A stretch of 64,000 bases of DNA from Stachybotrys elegans. Taxonomy: Eukaryota; Ascomycota; Sordariomycetes; Hypocreales; Stachybotryaceae. The notes below the pieces were generated by a model. That model was not told the origin of the DNA and ran no database searches. It saw nothing but the letters and a program-made list of their open reading frames with translations. The DNA lies in contig JAGPNK010000017.1 in NCBI GenBank assembly GCA_020746835.1, forward strand, positions 496,001 to 560,000, written 5' to 3'. Shown here one piece after another: positions 1 to 10,844 of this stretch (position 1 is the stretch's first letter; every line of letters starts with the position of its first letter). The translations under genes were made by a program, and so were the position numbers.

Positions 1-248
1 TGTCTCCCTTATCTAACAACCTGCTTCAATCGGTAAGATTAGATAGGGACCTCCTCAAATCCCCACAGATTGGGATCCTTCTTCCCCTCCTTCCCCGGTA
101 TGCCAAGATATTATGAAAGACTTGTCCGGCAGTTGTATCGCTAGTTTCGCGGCGATCTTCAGCGAGATGAGGGGTTGATATCATCATCGAGCCGACCACG
201 AAGCGGTGATGGATGAGCCATTGCAGGGAGCGGGTTTCCGCGCACCAA

Positions 249-254
249 TATAAG
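249..254 (+). promoter_or_regulatory. Possible TATA-like element of the M14 gene
   Basis: A TATAAG hexamer lies 107 nt before the proposed start codon at 361. The 360 bases upstream of that start hold no other gene I can support. The position fits a fungal core promoter, but the match is short and could be chance. Confidence 0.3.
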
Positions 255-360
255 AATGGGGAGGCGCATGTGCATAACTGAGAGATCGGAACCCGGCATT
301 CTCAACCACACCTCGATTAACCCTCTTTCTAAAGGTGTGTACCCCCATCCAAGATTCACT

Positions 361-2076
361 ATGGGTGTCACAAAGGCCATCTCAGCCTATGGCGTGGCTG
401 CCATCTCCCTCTTGGTCTCCGGCGTTACTTGTCAACTCCAGTACGGCGAGAACTGGGCTCCAACGATCAAGGACTCCGCTCTGGTTGCACGCAATTTCCC
501 CAATGTCAACATCACTCTTCGGTCTCCCGCATTCCTCAATCCTGAGGGAGTACCTGCCAGGTTTTCCAATGGAACCGAGGGTCCAACTGACATTGTTGAG
601 CTCGGTAAGAAGCGTCAATTAATTGAGGAATCAGAATATCAGGACTAATTCCCTTAGACTATTTTATCCGAAATCTGGCTCGGCGCAATGATTGGATGAC
701 TTATGAAACGTCAGACTTCCTGTCTGAGGAAGGACGTGCCATCCCTTATGTTTTCCTCTCCCTGCCCGACTCGGGCGGTGACAAGCTTCGGGTCTATCTT
801 CAGGCTGCTATCCATGGAAATGAACCTGCCGCCGACGAGTCGGTGCTGGCTTTCTTGGGAAAGATGGATGCTGAGCCGGCGTGGGCAAGATCTATTCTTG
901 AGAAGATGGACATCAAGATCCTGCCGCGATACAACGTAGATGGCGTCGCCTACTTCCAGAGACAACTCGCTGCTAGCCTGGATCCCAACCGTGACCATAT
1001 CAAGCTCATGCGCGAGCAGACGAGGAACATCAAGCGTGTTTTGAGCGAATGGAACCCTCACATCTCCATTGACATGCGTGAGTGTTATTTTGAAACATAA
1101 AAGAGTCAGACTGACCGATCTAGACGAATTCACGGCACCTACAATCTACGGCGGCAACTACGTGCATGGTGCTGACGCCCTGATCTCCGGTGGCATCAAC
1201 CCCAACATTCATCAAGATATCCGGGATCTGCTCTTGGAGACCTTCGTACCTGCGATGGGGAGGAAGCTCGAATCTTACGGCATCCGTTGGGAGCCCTACG
1301 TCACAGGTCGAAGCAACAGGACCGAGGGCTCTCGTATCACGTTTACAGAAGCCGTCACTGAGGCGAGAACAGGACGCAACGCTGTTGGCTTGACCCAAAC
1401 TTTGTCCTTCCTTCTTGAGATGCGCGGAATTCGCCTCGCCGACCAGCACTTCCAGCGACGCGTTTCCACGGCCCTGCTCAAAATCGTGGCCATCTTGGAA
1501 CTGGCCCGCGACGAGACTGACAACGTCAAGTCCACGATTGAGAACGCTCGAGACGAGTTTATCAACAGCGACGACGAGATTGTCGTCACGGACAGCTTTG
1601 TGCTCGAGAACAGGACCTTTACCATGATTGATACCCGCAATGGTAGTGTTGTGCAGGCGCCAATCGACTTTTACAGGACAACCCCTTCTGTCGCTAATCT
1701 CACTCGGCCGAGGCCCGAGGCCTATCTCATCCCGCGTACATACGCCGACATTGCCGAGAGACTTGAGATTCTCGGCCTTGATGTCCAGAGGCTGGAATAC
1801 GAATACGTTGGCACCGTAGATGCCATGACAGTGGCTACTTCGACTCTTGGTACATCCATCTACGAGGGCCATGTGATAAACACTGTCACCACCAACTCTA
1901 CTAGCAGGGATATTGTGCTTCCGGCGGGCAGCTTTTATGTCAGCACGAGGCAGAAGAACGCTGCCCTGGCTTTCATCACTCTGGAGCCCGAGAACATTGA
2001 CAGCTGGGTCACGTTCAACATTATTCCAGTCCCGGCCGGCCAGGAATACCCAGTCTTCCGAATTCCGCGTGAGTGA
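361..2076 (+). CDS. Secreted M14-family zinc carboxypeptidase-like protein
   Basis: Three exons, 361-604, 658-1077 and 1124-2076, give 538 residues. Residues 1-24 form a hydrophobic signal peptide ending near VTCQ. The M14 zinc ligands are visible: H134 and E137 in AAIHGNEP, and H222 in DMHEF, whose codon is split by intron 2 (C before, AC after). An arginine-containing PNRDH segment near 191-195 matches the substrate-binding region, and E320 in FLLEMRG is the likely catalytic glutamate. Intron 1 has a good CTAAT branch site. Known family role: removal of C-terminal amino acids from peptides; with the signal peptide it should act outside the cell or in the vacuole. It is convergent with the regulator gene that follows. 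Substrate preference cannot be read from the sequence. Confidence 0.85.
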
Positions 2077-2357
2077 GGGCTTATATAGAACACACAGTGG
2101 AATGGCAGTTCAAATGACTGAAGTCCGATTATCTTCGGCGTGTAAAAAATAAAACGCGGCAACAGCCGTCTTGTCGTCATCATTGTTGTCATTACCAACT
2201 CTTTAAGATCCAGCCAACACCCCCAAGTCACAATAGTGAGCGTTAAATTGACTTAGGAGATACAAGTAAATCTCATGGTAAGAAATAAAATCTACTATTG
2301 GGTATTCTTTCCTCGCTATCAATATCAATGTTGCGCCGTCGCAGTCTCTGTACATCC

Positions 2358-4209
2358 TCACATTGCTCTAATATGGTCCGCCAGCTCCTGCTTCATCTTG
2401 AGCATACTCTCAGGCCACCATCTTTCGTCGTTCTCGCTAGGTAGATCGAGCCAGTTCTCATTTCGCATCAATGCCACGACTCTCTCGAGCTCCCACTCAC
2501 CAATTCCGCCAATCCACCAGACGCCATCCAGAAGCACAACAAGCACCAGCCAGTGAGCGAATATGTTCATGGCAAGCACTTGAGTAACGCTCGGCACCCA
2601 GGTGATTCTCGAATCCAGGGCACGCGATTTCCATCTGCCTTCCACGGGGAGGATATCGAGAACGGATTGGATGAAATTGAGGAATTCGATGGGAACCTTG
2701 TTGAGGAACGACATGATGCTCCTTCTGAGCAACAGCGAGGGCACTGCGGATGTGACCCGGGCCATGTAATCGCTCAGCCACTTGGGTACATGGCTCAGAC
2801 GCGCATGGGATACAATTTCCTGGCGCGTAGATGCTCTGTTTGGCGATCCGTAATCGTTTGTTGCCCGTAAGAACGTGGCCGTTACTGCATCCAACACCTC
2901 CAAAGCCGAGAGGCATGTTTGTATGTCAACATTAGAAATTGCTTCCACGTGAGAATGCTCGTCCGATTCCATGGTTTCACTCATTGTCGTTGCTCGCAGC
3001 CCTTCGTAAAATGCAATCTGATCCGCCTTGTCCTGGAGCTTACTTAAAGCACTTTTGCAGGTAGACGTAACCAATGGCATGAATAAACGCTTAGTTCCTT
3101 CACAAGGCCCATCTTGAGAGATAAAACTGCCGCTTGGTTGTGGACCACCACCAGCCAGGCGTGGCAATTCGTTGTCGGGGTGGTTTCCTTCGGGGGTATT
3201 GGATTGCGATTCGAGAAATGGATCGATTCTCCCAACAATTCCGTCGTAGGCAGCAAACGCAGCTCTGATGAGCGAGATCCACTGCGACTGCGCCGGCATC
3301 AACTCTGGGGGGAGCATCTGGTTGCTAGACCGTGCGAGATTGGCCAGATGGACTCGGACGCAATGACTGGAAGAAGCGTAGAGTACCATTAGAGCTGCAT
3401 TTGCGAGGATATCCGATGAAGAGTCAACAGATGATATAGAAGCTTGGATATGCTGAAGCGCGGTATTGTGATGCTGATCGGCGAGAGCGAGGAGGGTGCG
3501 GATGGTATTGAGTTTACTGAAGGGATCCGCTGATCTCTTGAACGTATCGTAGCTTTCGCAGGACGCTGTCAATGCGAGAAGAGAAGACATGACGGGCTTG
3601 CTGCTAAAGGCCAAATTGGGGATTCCAACATGGAGTACGTAAAAGTCATCTTCATCGTATGGTACAACGCGACTCGTGTGCATCAGGTAATGGGTGAGGA
3701 GGGCCAGATCTGTGGAGCAGAGCAGGTCGCTTGATCTTGATTCCTGTGCCCAGAGGTTTGGCTCATCACCGCCTTGTACGCCGGGGAACGGCGAAAGAGA
3801 TTCCAAGCGTGGGTCAATTGAAGAGGATGAGAGGCTGAGGGAATACGAGTCTGAGGCTGTCGAGGAAGGCATGTTAAAGGCGGTAGTGGCAGAGTAGCTG
3901 TCCTCGATGGCTGAGGATGGAGAATGGTCTCGACGAGGACTGGACATGTCCTTTGGAGCGACCAGATAATGGCAGTCGTAGTTTCTTGCGGCACATCGAG
4001 TACAACTTGGCTTTGCCTCATCGCACTGGTGGTTCGTGTTAGCAGCTGCTCCGAGGGCGGAATTGAGAGTCGCTCAGTACCTTCTTCCTTTGTTGCTTGC
4101 ATCGAAGACAACCAAGCCTGGATTTTAGGTGCGTTCTCCGAGCCCTGAATCGTGACGGGCCCTCGTCAGTCGGGGCCGACTCCAAGGTATTTGCACTGGT
4201 ACTGGCCAT
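2358..4209 (-). CDS. Zn2Cys6 fungal transcription factor
   Basis: Two exons on the minus strand, 4209-4081 and 4025-2358, give 598 residues. The intron (4080-4026) falls inside the zinc cluster. Once spliced, the six cysteines C34, C37, C44, C51, C54 and C61 have the exact spacing CX2CX6CX6CX2CX6C, preceded by a basic stretch (RARRTHLKSR). A serine-rich linker follows, then a long helical region ending in a tryptophan- and acid-rich tail (ENDERWWPESM) of the kind found in UPC2-like sterol-uptake regulators. It should act in the nucleus as a DNA-binding regulator. It sits between the M14 peptidase and the AA9 gene, so local control of secreted enzymes is possible but is only inference from position. 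Confidence 0.88.
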
Positions 4210-5683
4210 GATGAAGCCAACGGGGGAAGAAATGGTCGGTCGTTGTGAGCTGAGATGCTTGTATCGGATGGGCAGGAGGATGCAACAAGATAGTAGCCTA
4301 TAGCTTCCTATTTATCCTAGGCATGCCGGTCGAAATTAAGTCTAAAAGTCGGAGCCTGGTCAGATTATGGTGGAGTCGAGCTGAGGATCCGTCGTCAGCA
4401 GAGGCGTAACATCAGCCCCAAAACTGCACTGCCTCCTGGATTTGGAATTTCTCGAAGATAGTTTTGCTAGAGCTCTTGAACCGGGCACTCTTGACCATCG
4501 TGACGTACGGTCTGGTGTTGAGCTGTCTGCGCAATTGTCAGGGGTGGATGCGCCGCGAGAGCTTGTGCCTTTCTGACAATTGAGAGAGAGAGAGAGGGGG
4601 AAGCAATGGCGGCGATGGCGGCATGAGTGAATTAGGCCATATCAGACACCGATTCCAGCATTGCTCTGCTACTTGGCTCTATTCCTTTCTCCCTACTGCT
4701 TTCTTTCCAGAAGATGCATCTTGGCACATGGCAGACCTCGACTTGGCTCACAACGCTGTCAAACATTGGCTCGGAGAAAACAAACGGGTAATGGCAAATG
4801 GCGGGACGGACCAGAAGATCAATGCGGACCCCGCTCTCGTCGTGACTCAGCCCGGCCAGCAGAATCCCCCCAGTTGAGAAGTTTTACTGACAAGGGCTAG
4901 GCCAACCACTGCCATCATTACAAATTGCGGCAAACATTCACAGGCCTGCCGGCTTGTGTCCTGACAAATACCGGACTCGCCCTAACGCCATCTGGCAAAA
5001 CCTTACCAAGCTAATGGGACGTGGCTTGGTGCGTATTCGCTTCCCGCTTACCTTGGTCTTTCTTCTCCCGCCCTTCTCCCATACCTTGGGCAGATCATAG
5101 TCACCGCATACCGGAACCCTCCGCAAAACTCCGCAAGACTCCGGGCTTGGGCCGAAGCTCGGAATGGAACATCGACAAGACTTCACTCATCCTCGCCGGG
5201 TGTAGGAGACGTCGCGGCTCGTCATCTGACTGAGCACACCATCTCTGTACCCGGGCTTATTGGTGGAGATTCATTGCGAATACCAAGGACCCAAGAAGCC
5301 CGTCGTTCGCTCGTTGAGGGCTATGATCGGCGTGAGGATTGGCGTGCATCGCGTCCGGATACCCTCACCTGGCCGTCTCTCCGGCCCGGAGCTAGGCAGG
5401 ATATAAAGGGGCATTACCCTTCTCAGCTACCATCGAGAGATAAATAGCATCTTGGCGTGAAAAGGACCTATGACAGGCTTGACCAGACATTGGCATTGCT
5501 TGGGTCAAGCGAAAGCTGCCCGTGGTGGAGGTGCGGGCGATGTGGCTCCGAGAAACAACGTCTCGGACGAAATCCGTGCAGCCTGCCGTCGCATCACGTA
5601 TGAGACGTGCTGAATATAAATTGCCATGAACTCTCCTCGATTATATTCTTTGTCTACTCAGTACCGTCTTCTTCATAGCCATC
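4210..5683. other. Divergent intergenic region, Zn2Cys6 gene / AA9 gene
   Basis: This 1.47 kb separates two divergent genes and should contain both promoters. It holds a GA-rich dinucleotide tract at about 4582-4600 and two TATAAA motifs (5402-5407 and 5615-5620). Short open frames occur on both strands, but none has homology-like composition, splice structure or a credible start. I saw no GGCTAA motif here, unlike the GH43 and GH3 promoters. Confidence 0.6.
5615..5620 (+). promoter_or_regulatory. TATA box of the AA9 gene
   Basis: TATAAA lies 64 nt before the AA9 start codon at 5684, in a plausible place for a TATA element with a short 5' leader. A second TATAAA at 5402-5407 is farther away and could serve an alternative start. 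Confidence 0.45.
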
Positions 5684-6521
5684 ATGTCTCGTTCTGCACT
5701 CGCTGCAGCCCTCTTCGGAGCGGCGACCGTCTCGGCCCACGGATGGATCCGAACCATCACCATCGGCTCCGACACTTACACGGGCTATAACCCGACCATT
5801 GCACCATGGCAGGCAGTCCAGGACTCGATTGCCTGGCAGAACTGGGCGACCGACACCGGCTTTGTGCCCTCTACCGCGGAATCGCTGGCGTCCTCGGACA
5901 TCAACTGCCACCTCGACTCGGTCAATGCCATCAAGTCGGCCACGGTTGCCGCCGGCAGCGAGGTCAAGCTGGACTGGACTAGCTGGCCGGCGTCGCACAA
6001 GGGCCCCATCATGGACTACATGGCACGCTGTGAGAACGACGATTGTCTAACCGTAGACAAGGAGACGCTCAAGTGGTTCAAGATTGCCGAGATGGGCCAG
6101 CTCGAGCTCGGTGCTGGCAACGGCACTGTCGGATACTGGGCTGACGACGTTCTGGCCGAGACGGACTGGGTCTGGACCGTTACGATCCCGGCCGACCTTG
6201 CTCCTGGAAGCTACGTTCTTCGACATGAACTGCTTTCGCTCCACAGCGCCTACGATGAGGGCGGCGCCCAGTTCTACCCGCAGTGCATCAACCTCGTTGT
6301 TACTGGAAACGGCACCGAGTCTCCCGAGGGCGTCCTTGGTCCGGAGCTGTACACCTCCACCGACCCTGGAGTGATTTACAATGTCTACAACGACGAGATG
6401 AGCCCCGAGTATCAGATTCCCGGGCCTTCGGTTTGTATGTTGTGACCGTTCATTAAACTGTCATTCATTGCTTGCAAGTAAGCTAACATGTGGAATGCAA
6501 CTAGACTCAAGCCGATCATAA
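5684..6521 (+). CDS. AA9 lytic polysaccharide monooxygenase
   Basis: Two exons, 5684-6434 and 6505-6521, give 255 residues. A signal peptide of 18 residues ends in TVSA and leaves H19 as the mature N-terminus, the first copper ligand of the histidine brace. H105 (in SHKGPIMDY) is the second ligand and Y198 (in GAQFYPQC) the axial tyrosine, with Q196 beside it. C75 and C201 are placed for the conserved disulfide. The family cleaves cellulose or hemicellulose oxidatively outside the cell using copper and peroxide or oxygen. The last intron (donor GTATGT at 6435, CTAAC branch, acceptor TAG at 6504) changes the tail from VCML to VYSSRS, which fits AA9 C-termini ending PGPxVY. There is no carbohydrate-binding module. 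It converges on a small PPxY-protein gene. Confidence 0.9.
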
Positions 6522-6660
6522 GTTCCAACTGTGTTGGGTATGCTGGGTGTCCTTCAATTAAGGGTTACTACTTGAAGACTATCATCATGACTGCGTTTTG
6601 CGACATTTCTTGCCGTACATATTGCATCCGACCATTGGTCGCAGCCAGCTCTGCGGTCTA

Positions 6661-7080
6661 TCAAGGCATCCGTACATAACAGACAAAATACAATTGCAAA
6701 TACAAGATTAAACCGTGCCAATCTATACTTTCACGTTTCCGATTCCAGTCGTTGTCGATGAATATCGCCTCCTCACACAACCTCCAAATTCCTAGGTCGC
6801 TGCTCTCCCCCTGTAATTTCTGCAGCTCAACCGGCGGCTGCTGTGCGGGAGCAGCCTCACTGTAAGCAGGTGGTGAGTCATTCGGAAGAGGCTGCTGAGG
6901 CACCGCCGTATACCGCCCCCAGACTCTTGCCACCATGTCCTCCAGGAAGCCCGGGGAGAATGGGTTGTGCAGCGGGGGAGGCGGGCGAGCCTGCTGGCTA
7001 TTTTTGCGGTTTTGCGCCCGGATCCAGCAGCTGAAGCAGGCCATGACGGGGAAGGCCAAGCAGAAGAGGAAAGGGCTCAT
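6661..7080 (-). CDS. Small membrane-associated PPxY protein, unknown function
   Basis: A single-exon frame of 139 residues starts with ATG at 7080. Residues 1-20 are strongly hydrophobic with two cysteines (a signal anchor or transmembrane segment), followed by a basic stretch and proline-rich sequence. SPPAYSEA in the middle contains a PPxY motif, the docking site recognised by WW domains of Rsp5/Nedd4-type ubiquitin ligases and arrestin-related adaptors. I do not recognise the family. Supporting points are the ATG start, the amino-acid composition and placement convergent with AA9 at 140 nt. A small chance remains that this is a spurious frame. Confidence 0.5.
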   Translation of the reverse strand: MSPFLFCLAFPVMACFSCWIRAQNRKNSQQARPPPPLHNPFSPGFLEDMVARVWGRYTAVPQQPLPNDSPPAYSEAAPAQQPPVELQKLQGESSDLGIWRLCEEAIFIDNDWNRKRESIDWHGLILYLQLYFVCYVRMP

Positions 7081-8682
7081 CGTGTTGGTTGTTGTCTTGG
7101 ATGGGATCGGGCTGTTGTGGGAGAGGAGAGCGCTGGAGAGACGGTTTACGGTAGAGAAACAATAATGGAGAGAGGACAGAGCGAGGTTGCAAAGATTCGG
7201 ATCTGCCTTTCACCCCGCTCAGTAACGGGAGTTGTTGGTTGTTTCACGATAGGGCTAGGTGGCTGGTGTGTGCGTGTATTTGTTTGACGCCAGGGGCTCC
7301 AAAGCGGCCCCCAAACGGCCCCCAATCATCTAGGCGACTGCCTACAGCGCTTGCACGGTGCCTTTACGGTGTCTGTATGGTGCCAAATAAAAATGGCACG
7401 GCTCAAGTTGGTAATGCTCTCTTACATTTTCTCGTGCCCCTGTTTTCTCTCATCGGACCAAGGACAACACGTTCAAGGAAGGGGATTAAACTCCCGTACA
7501 TGAAAGCCCAGCAATCCCGTCCAATGCCATCCGCAGGCCATGCTGGCTTGTTTTCTGCTGCTTATGGGCGCGATGTGATGGACCACAGCGTGGAGCCACA
7601 GTGGATGCCACCATTATGCTGGGACTGAGCAAGAGTGTTCAGCGCAGAACTGTTCAAGATTAATTAGTTAATTATCTTACAGGGTAATGGCTAAATATAG
7701 TCTCACCAGCCCCTCCAGGTTGGGTGTTTACGGTAGCTCTTTTGTAAATATTTGGCAGTCTCTTTCTCCCAGAAACCAGACAAATTCAAGCAATTCTGAG
7801 GCTATTATCTGGATAGCTTCCAGCGGCCAGTTCAGGTGGACTCAATCAAAAATTATACATATATATCCTTCAGAGTATCTGGAGGTATCTTCGATGAGGA
7901 CGCTGATATGCTTGCAAACATTGCTGCATGCAGTCAAGAATAAGACACTGAAGCCAGAGTAACTACTATTCTCACAGACATTCAAGGTGCTCAATAACAC
8001 ACAGACTTATCCCGCAGAGACTCGACTGAGAGGTATACGTTCAACATGGACGGCCTGAGTGGGAGCATATCATTAGTCTCGATGCTTCCTATCGTATGGA
8101 ATACCTTGGTGGATTCAAGCTGGGTCGTATCCAGTGCGCAAGAAATAGCTAGCTTGGTCAGATTCTCAGAAACCGTGACTGCGATGCCAGTTTTCTCCTG
8201 GCTTTCCTGGGGATAACTATCATGGAGAGGTGAAATCCAGCCGTGTCCCAGAATCCGTTATTTAGCTTTATGTAGTCATGTTAAGTCTATCTTGACCTGA
8301 CAGGCGGTGCCAGGATATTAAGACATGAGGGTTACAAGCATAGCTGTTGGGCTATCACGAAAGGACATAGTCTCTCCTTGTGAAGCTCCCCAGTGGTGAC
8401 GTTACCATGCTGCAAATCTGGTGGATCTTGCAGCCGGAGCAGTCGCTTGCCATGCCGGGTAATTTGATCAGGTTCCGCCCCCGCGCAGTAAACATGCCCC
8501 GAGCCCATCTCTGCCCGTATTACACCGCTACCACCCTACTTGAACGCTTGTTGGATGGGTGCGGGGAACCATGTCCCTCACCTCTCCCCACTCATGATTA
8601 TGTGGTGATCTCTGGTTCGGAGGCGTCTTCCGTGAGGAAAAACTTGCAGCAACATCTTCTTTCTTGTATGGCACTACGCAGC

Positions 8683-8710
8683 AATGGGCCCCAATGGGCC
8701 CCAATGGCCC
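8683..8710. repeat. Short tandem repeat, unit AATGGGCCCC
   Basis: The 10-base unit AATGGGCCCC occurs twice in a row, followed by a partial third copy. It lies about 190 nt before the GH43 start codon. Each unit contains the palindrome GGGCCC. It could be a protein-binding array or a simple slippage product. Confidence 0.6.
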
Positions 8711-8745
8711 GGAAACATATCCAGTATCGCTCAGATCCTCGTGTC

Positions 8746-8752
8746 GGCTAAA
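8746..8752 (+). promoter_or_regulatory. GGCTAAA motif, XlnR/XYR1-type site, GH43 promoter
   Basis: GGCTAAA lies 139 nt before the GH43 start. GGCTAA(A) is the established core bound by the xylanolytic activators XlnR of Aspergillus and XYR1 of Trichoderma. A further copy is at 7689-7695. A hexamer occurs often by chance, so functional use is inferred from position upstream of a hemicellulase gene. Confidence 0.4.
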
Positions 8753-8890
8753 ATGCAACCCCTCTTGCCCCGGAATCTCGGCCCTGTAGCAGTGATATAA
8801 GATGAGAGAGCCACGACGACAGCCGGGCCTCGTGTTGGTGAAGGTTCTCTTCCCATCTGAACTCGCGCTGTTCGGCATCTGGCTACGACA

Positions 8891-10651
8891 ATGAGATTCA
8901 CATCAGCTGCCTTGGGTCTTGCTGCCACTCTGGGCGGTCAATTGGCCCATGCCCAGGCCGGAAATTCCACCTTCCACAACCCGATTCTCCCAGGATGGCA
9001 CTCGGATCCCTCGTGCGTCCGCGTCGAGGACACCTACTTCTGTGGAACATCCACCTTCATTGCCTTCCCCGGCCTGCCTCTGTACGCGTCCAAGGACCTG
9101 GTCAATTGGCGTCTTGCTAGTCATACGTGGAACAGGGAGTCGCAGCTCCCGGGCTTGAGCTGGAACACCACCGGTCAGCAGCATGGCATGTTCGCCTCGA
9201 CGGTCCGTTATCACAACGGTGAGCTGTACGTCATCTGCGAGTATCTCGGCATCGCAGGTGCCGGAGGAAATATCGGAGTCATCTTCAAGACGACTGACCC
9301 ATTCGACGATGATGCTTGGAGTGACCCTGTCACGTTCCTCACCGACCGCATCGACCCGGATCTCTTCTGGGATGACGATGGTACCGTTTACGTGGCAACT
9401 CAGGGTATCCTTCTTCAGACCATTGACATGGAGACTGGTGAGCTCAGCCAGCCTCCTGTTGAGATCTGGCCCGGCACAGGAGGAGTTTGGCCCGAGGGAC
9501 CTCAGTAAGCTTCCGCTGCTACCACTTCCCAACGTTCACTGCTAACCAAGTGCAGCATCTACAAGCGAGACGGGTACTACTATGTACTCATTGCTGAGGG
9601 AGGTACCGAGCGTGATCACGCCATCACTATCGCTCGATCCCAAGATATCTGGGGCCCTTACGAGTCGTACGAGGGCAACCCGATCCTCACCAACCGTGGT
9701 ACGGACGAGTACTTCCAGACTGTCGGCCACGGCGATCTCTTCACCGACCTTGAAGGCAAGTGGTGGGGAGTTGCATTGGCCACCCGTGTCGGCCCGCAAT
9801 TCACGCACTTCCCCATGGGGCGAGAAACAGTGCTGTACTCTGCCAGGTGGGACGAAGGCGAATGGCCTGTCCTAGATCCTGTCCGTGGCAACATGACCGG
9901 CTGGCCTCTTCCTCCAGAGACCCGCGATGTCCCTGGCGATGGACAATTTGTCGCAGATCCAGATGCCTACAGATTCGATGCCGAGTCGCCTGTCCCCAAG
10001 CACTTTGTTTACTGGCGTGTTCCCCGGCCCGGCACTTTCAGCATGACCGATTCTGGTCTTGAGATTGTCCCGAGCCGCAGCAACCTCACTGGCATCGCCA
10101 GCTCTCTTGACCCTGTCATGCGAGGACAGCACGGTCTGTCATTTGTCGGACGTCGTCAGACCTTCACTCTGTTCAAGTTCAGCGTCGATCTGATATTCGC
10201 CCCTACCGAGGTCGGACAGGAGGCGGGTATCACCGTCTTTCTCACCCAATACGCCCACATCGACATTGGCGTCGTGCTTCTCGAGTCTGGGCTCTCACTG
10301 CGCTTCCGCACCGAAGGAAACGGGCCTGCACCCCCGGAGAACGTCATTCCTGTTCCTGGGAACTGGACAGAGAAGCCTATTCGCCTTCACATCGAGGCAG
10401 ATGATCCAACCTCCTACCGCCTCTCGGCTTCGTCCGGTTGCGGCAAGCCCATCGAGGTAGGAACTGCTTCGTCGCGGCGAGTAAGTGGAGCGACGGGATC
10501 GTTTGTGGGAAGCCTCGTGGGCGCTTATGCGACATGCAACGGTGCTGGCCAAGGTACGGAATGCCCCGAGGGAGGCGTGGCTACATTCCAGCGCTGGGTG
10601 TACACTCCTGTCGCGCAGTTTGTCGACGAAGGCGTGTCCATCCCTGCTTAA
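8891..10651 (+). CDS. Secreted GH43 beta-xylosidase / alpha-L-arabinofuranosidase
   Basis: Two exons, 8891-9504 and 9556-10651, give 569 residues. A signal peptide of about 22 residues precedes the mature start. The five-blade propeller catalytic domain carries the inverting triad: D39 (HSDPSC, base), D155 (RIDPDLFW, pKa modulator) and E202 (PEGPH, acid). The intron splits the histidine codon just after that glutamate. The catalytic domain occupies roughly residues 25-320. The remainder (about 330-569) resembles the beta-sandwich domain common in GH43 xylosidases of this length. Expected role: release of xylose or arabinose from hemicellulose oligomers outside the cell. The exact GH43 subfamily is unresolved. 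The gene converges on the Diels-Alderase-like gene. Confidence 0.88.
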
Positions 10652-10844
10652 GCGACTATGTACTTGGAGCTCACCGGTGATACGGTGTTGATCGAGTATC
10701 GAACATAGATTTATCACATGTCTGAACCACCAGACCAATCTTCGCGCTTATGCATTTCCATCGTGAATTTCGTATTTTTCCATTTCTATTCTCATTGAAG
10801 CCACAAAGAGGCGGCGGACTGTGTCCAGAGAAATCCCCCTTTAT

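Larger units (their letters stand above)
7081..8890. other. Divergent intergenic region upstream of GH43
   Basis: This 1.8 kb stretch has an A+T-richer middle (about 7640-8380). A GGCTAAA at 7689-7695, another at 8746-8752 and a short GC-rich direct repeat at 8683-8710 are the only structured elements I noticed. A 91-codon open frame at 7687-7962 has no recognisable features and is not called. The right end is the GH43 promoter. Confidence 0.55.

Noticed and set aside
5684..6445. AA9 gene ending at the first in-frame stop
   Set aside because: Donor, branch and acceptor signals and the expected family C-terminus favour a last 17-nt exon ending at 6521; the read-through form is kept only as an alternative.
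7687..7962. 91-codon frame in the GH43 upstream region
   Set aside because: No domain, poor start context and A+T-rich surroundings; insufficient to call a gene.
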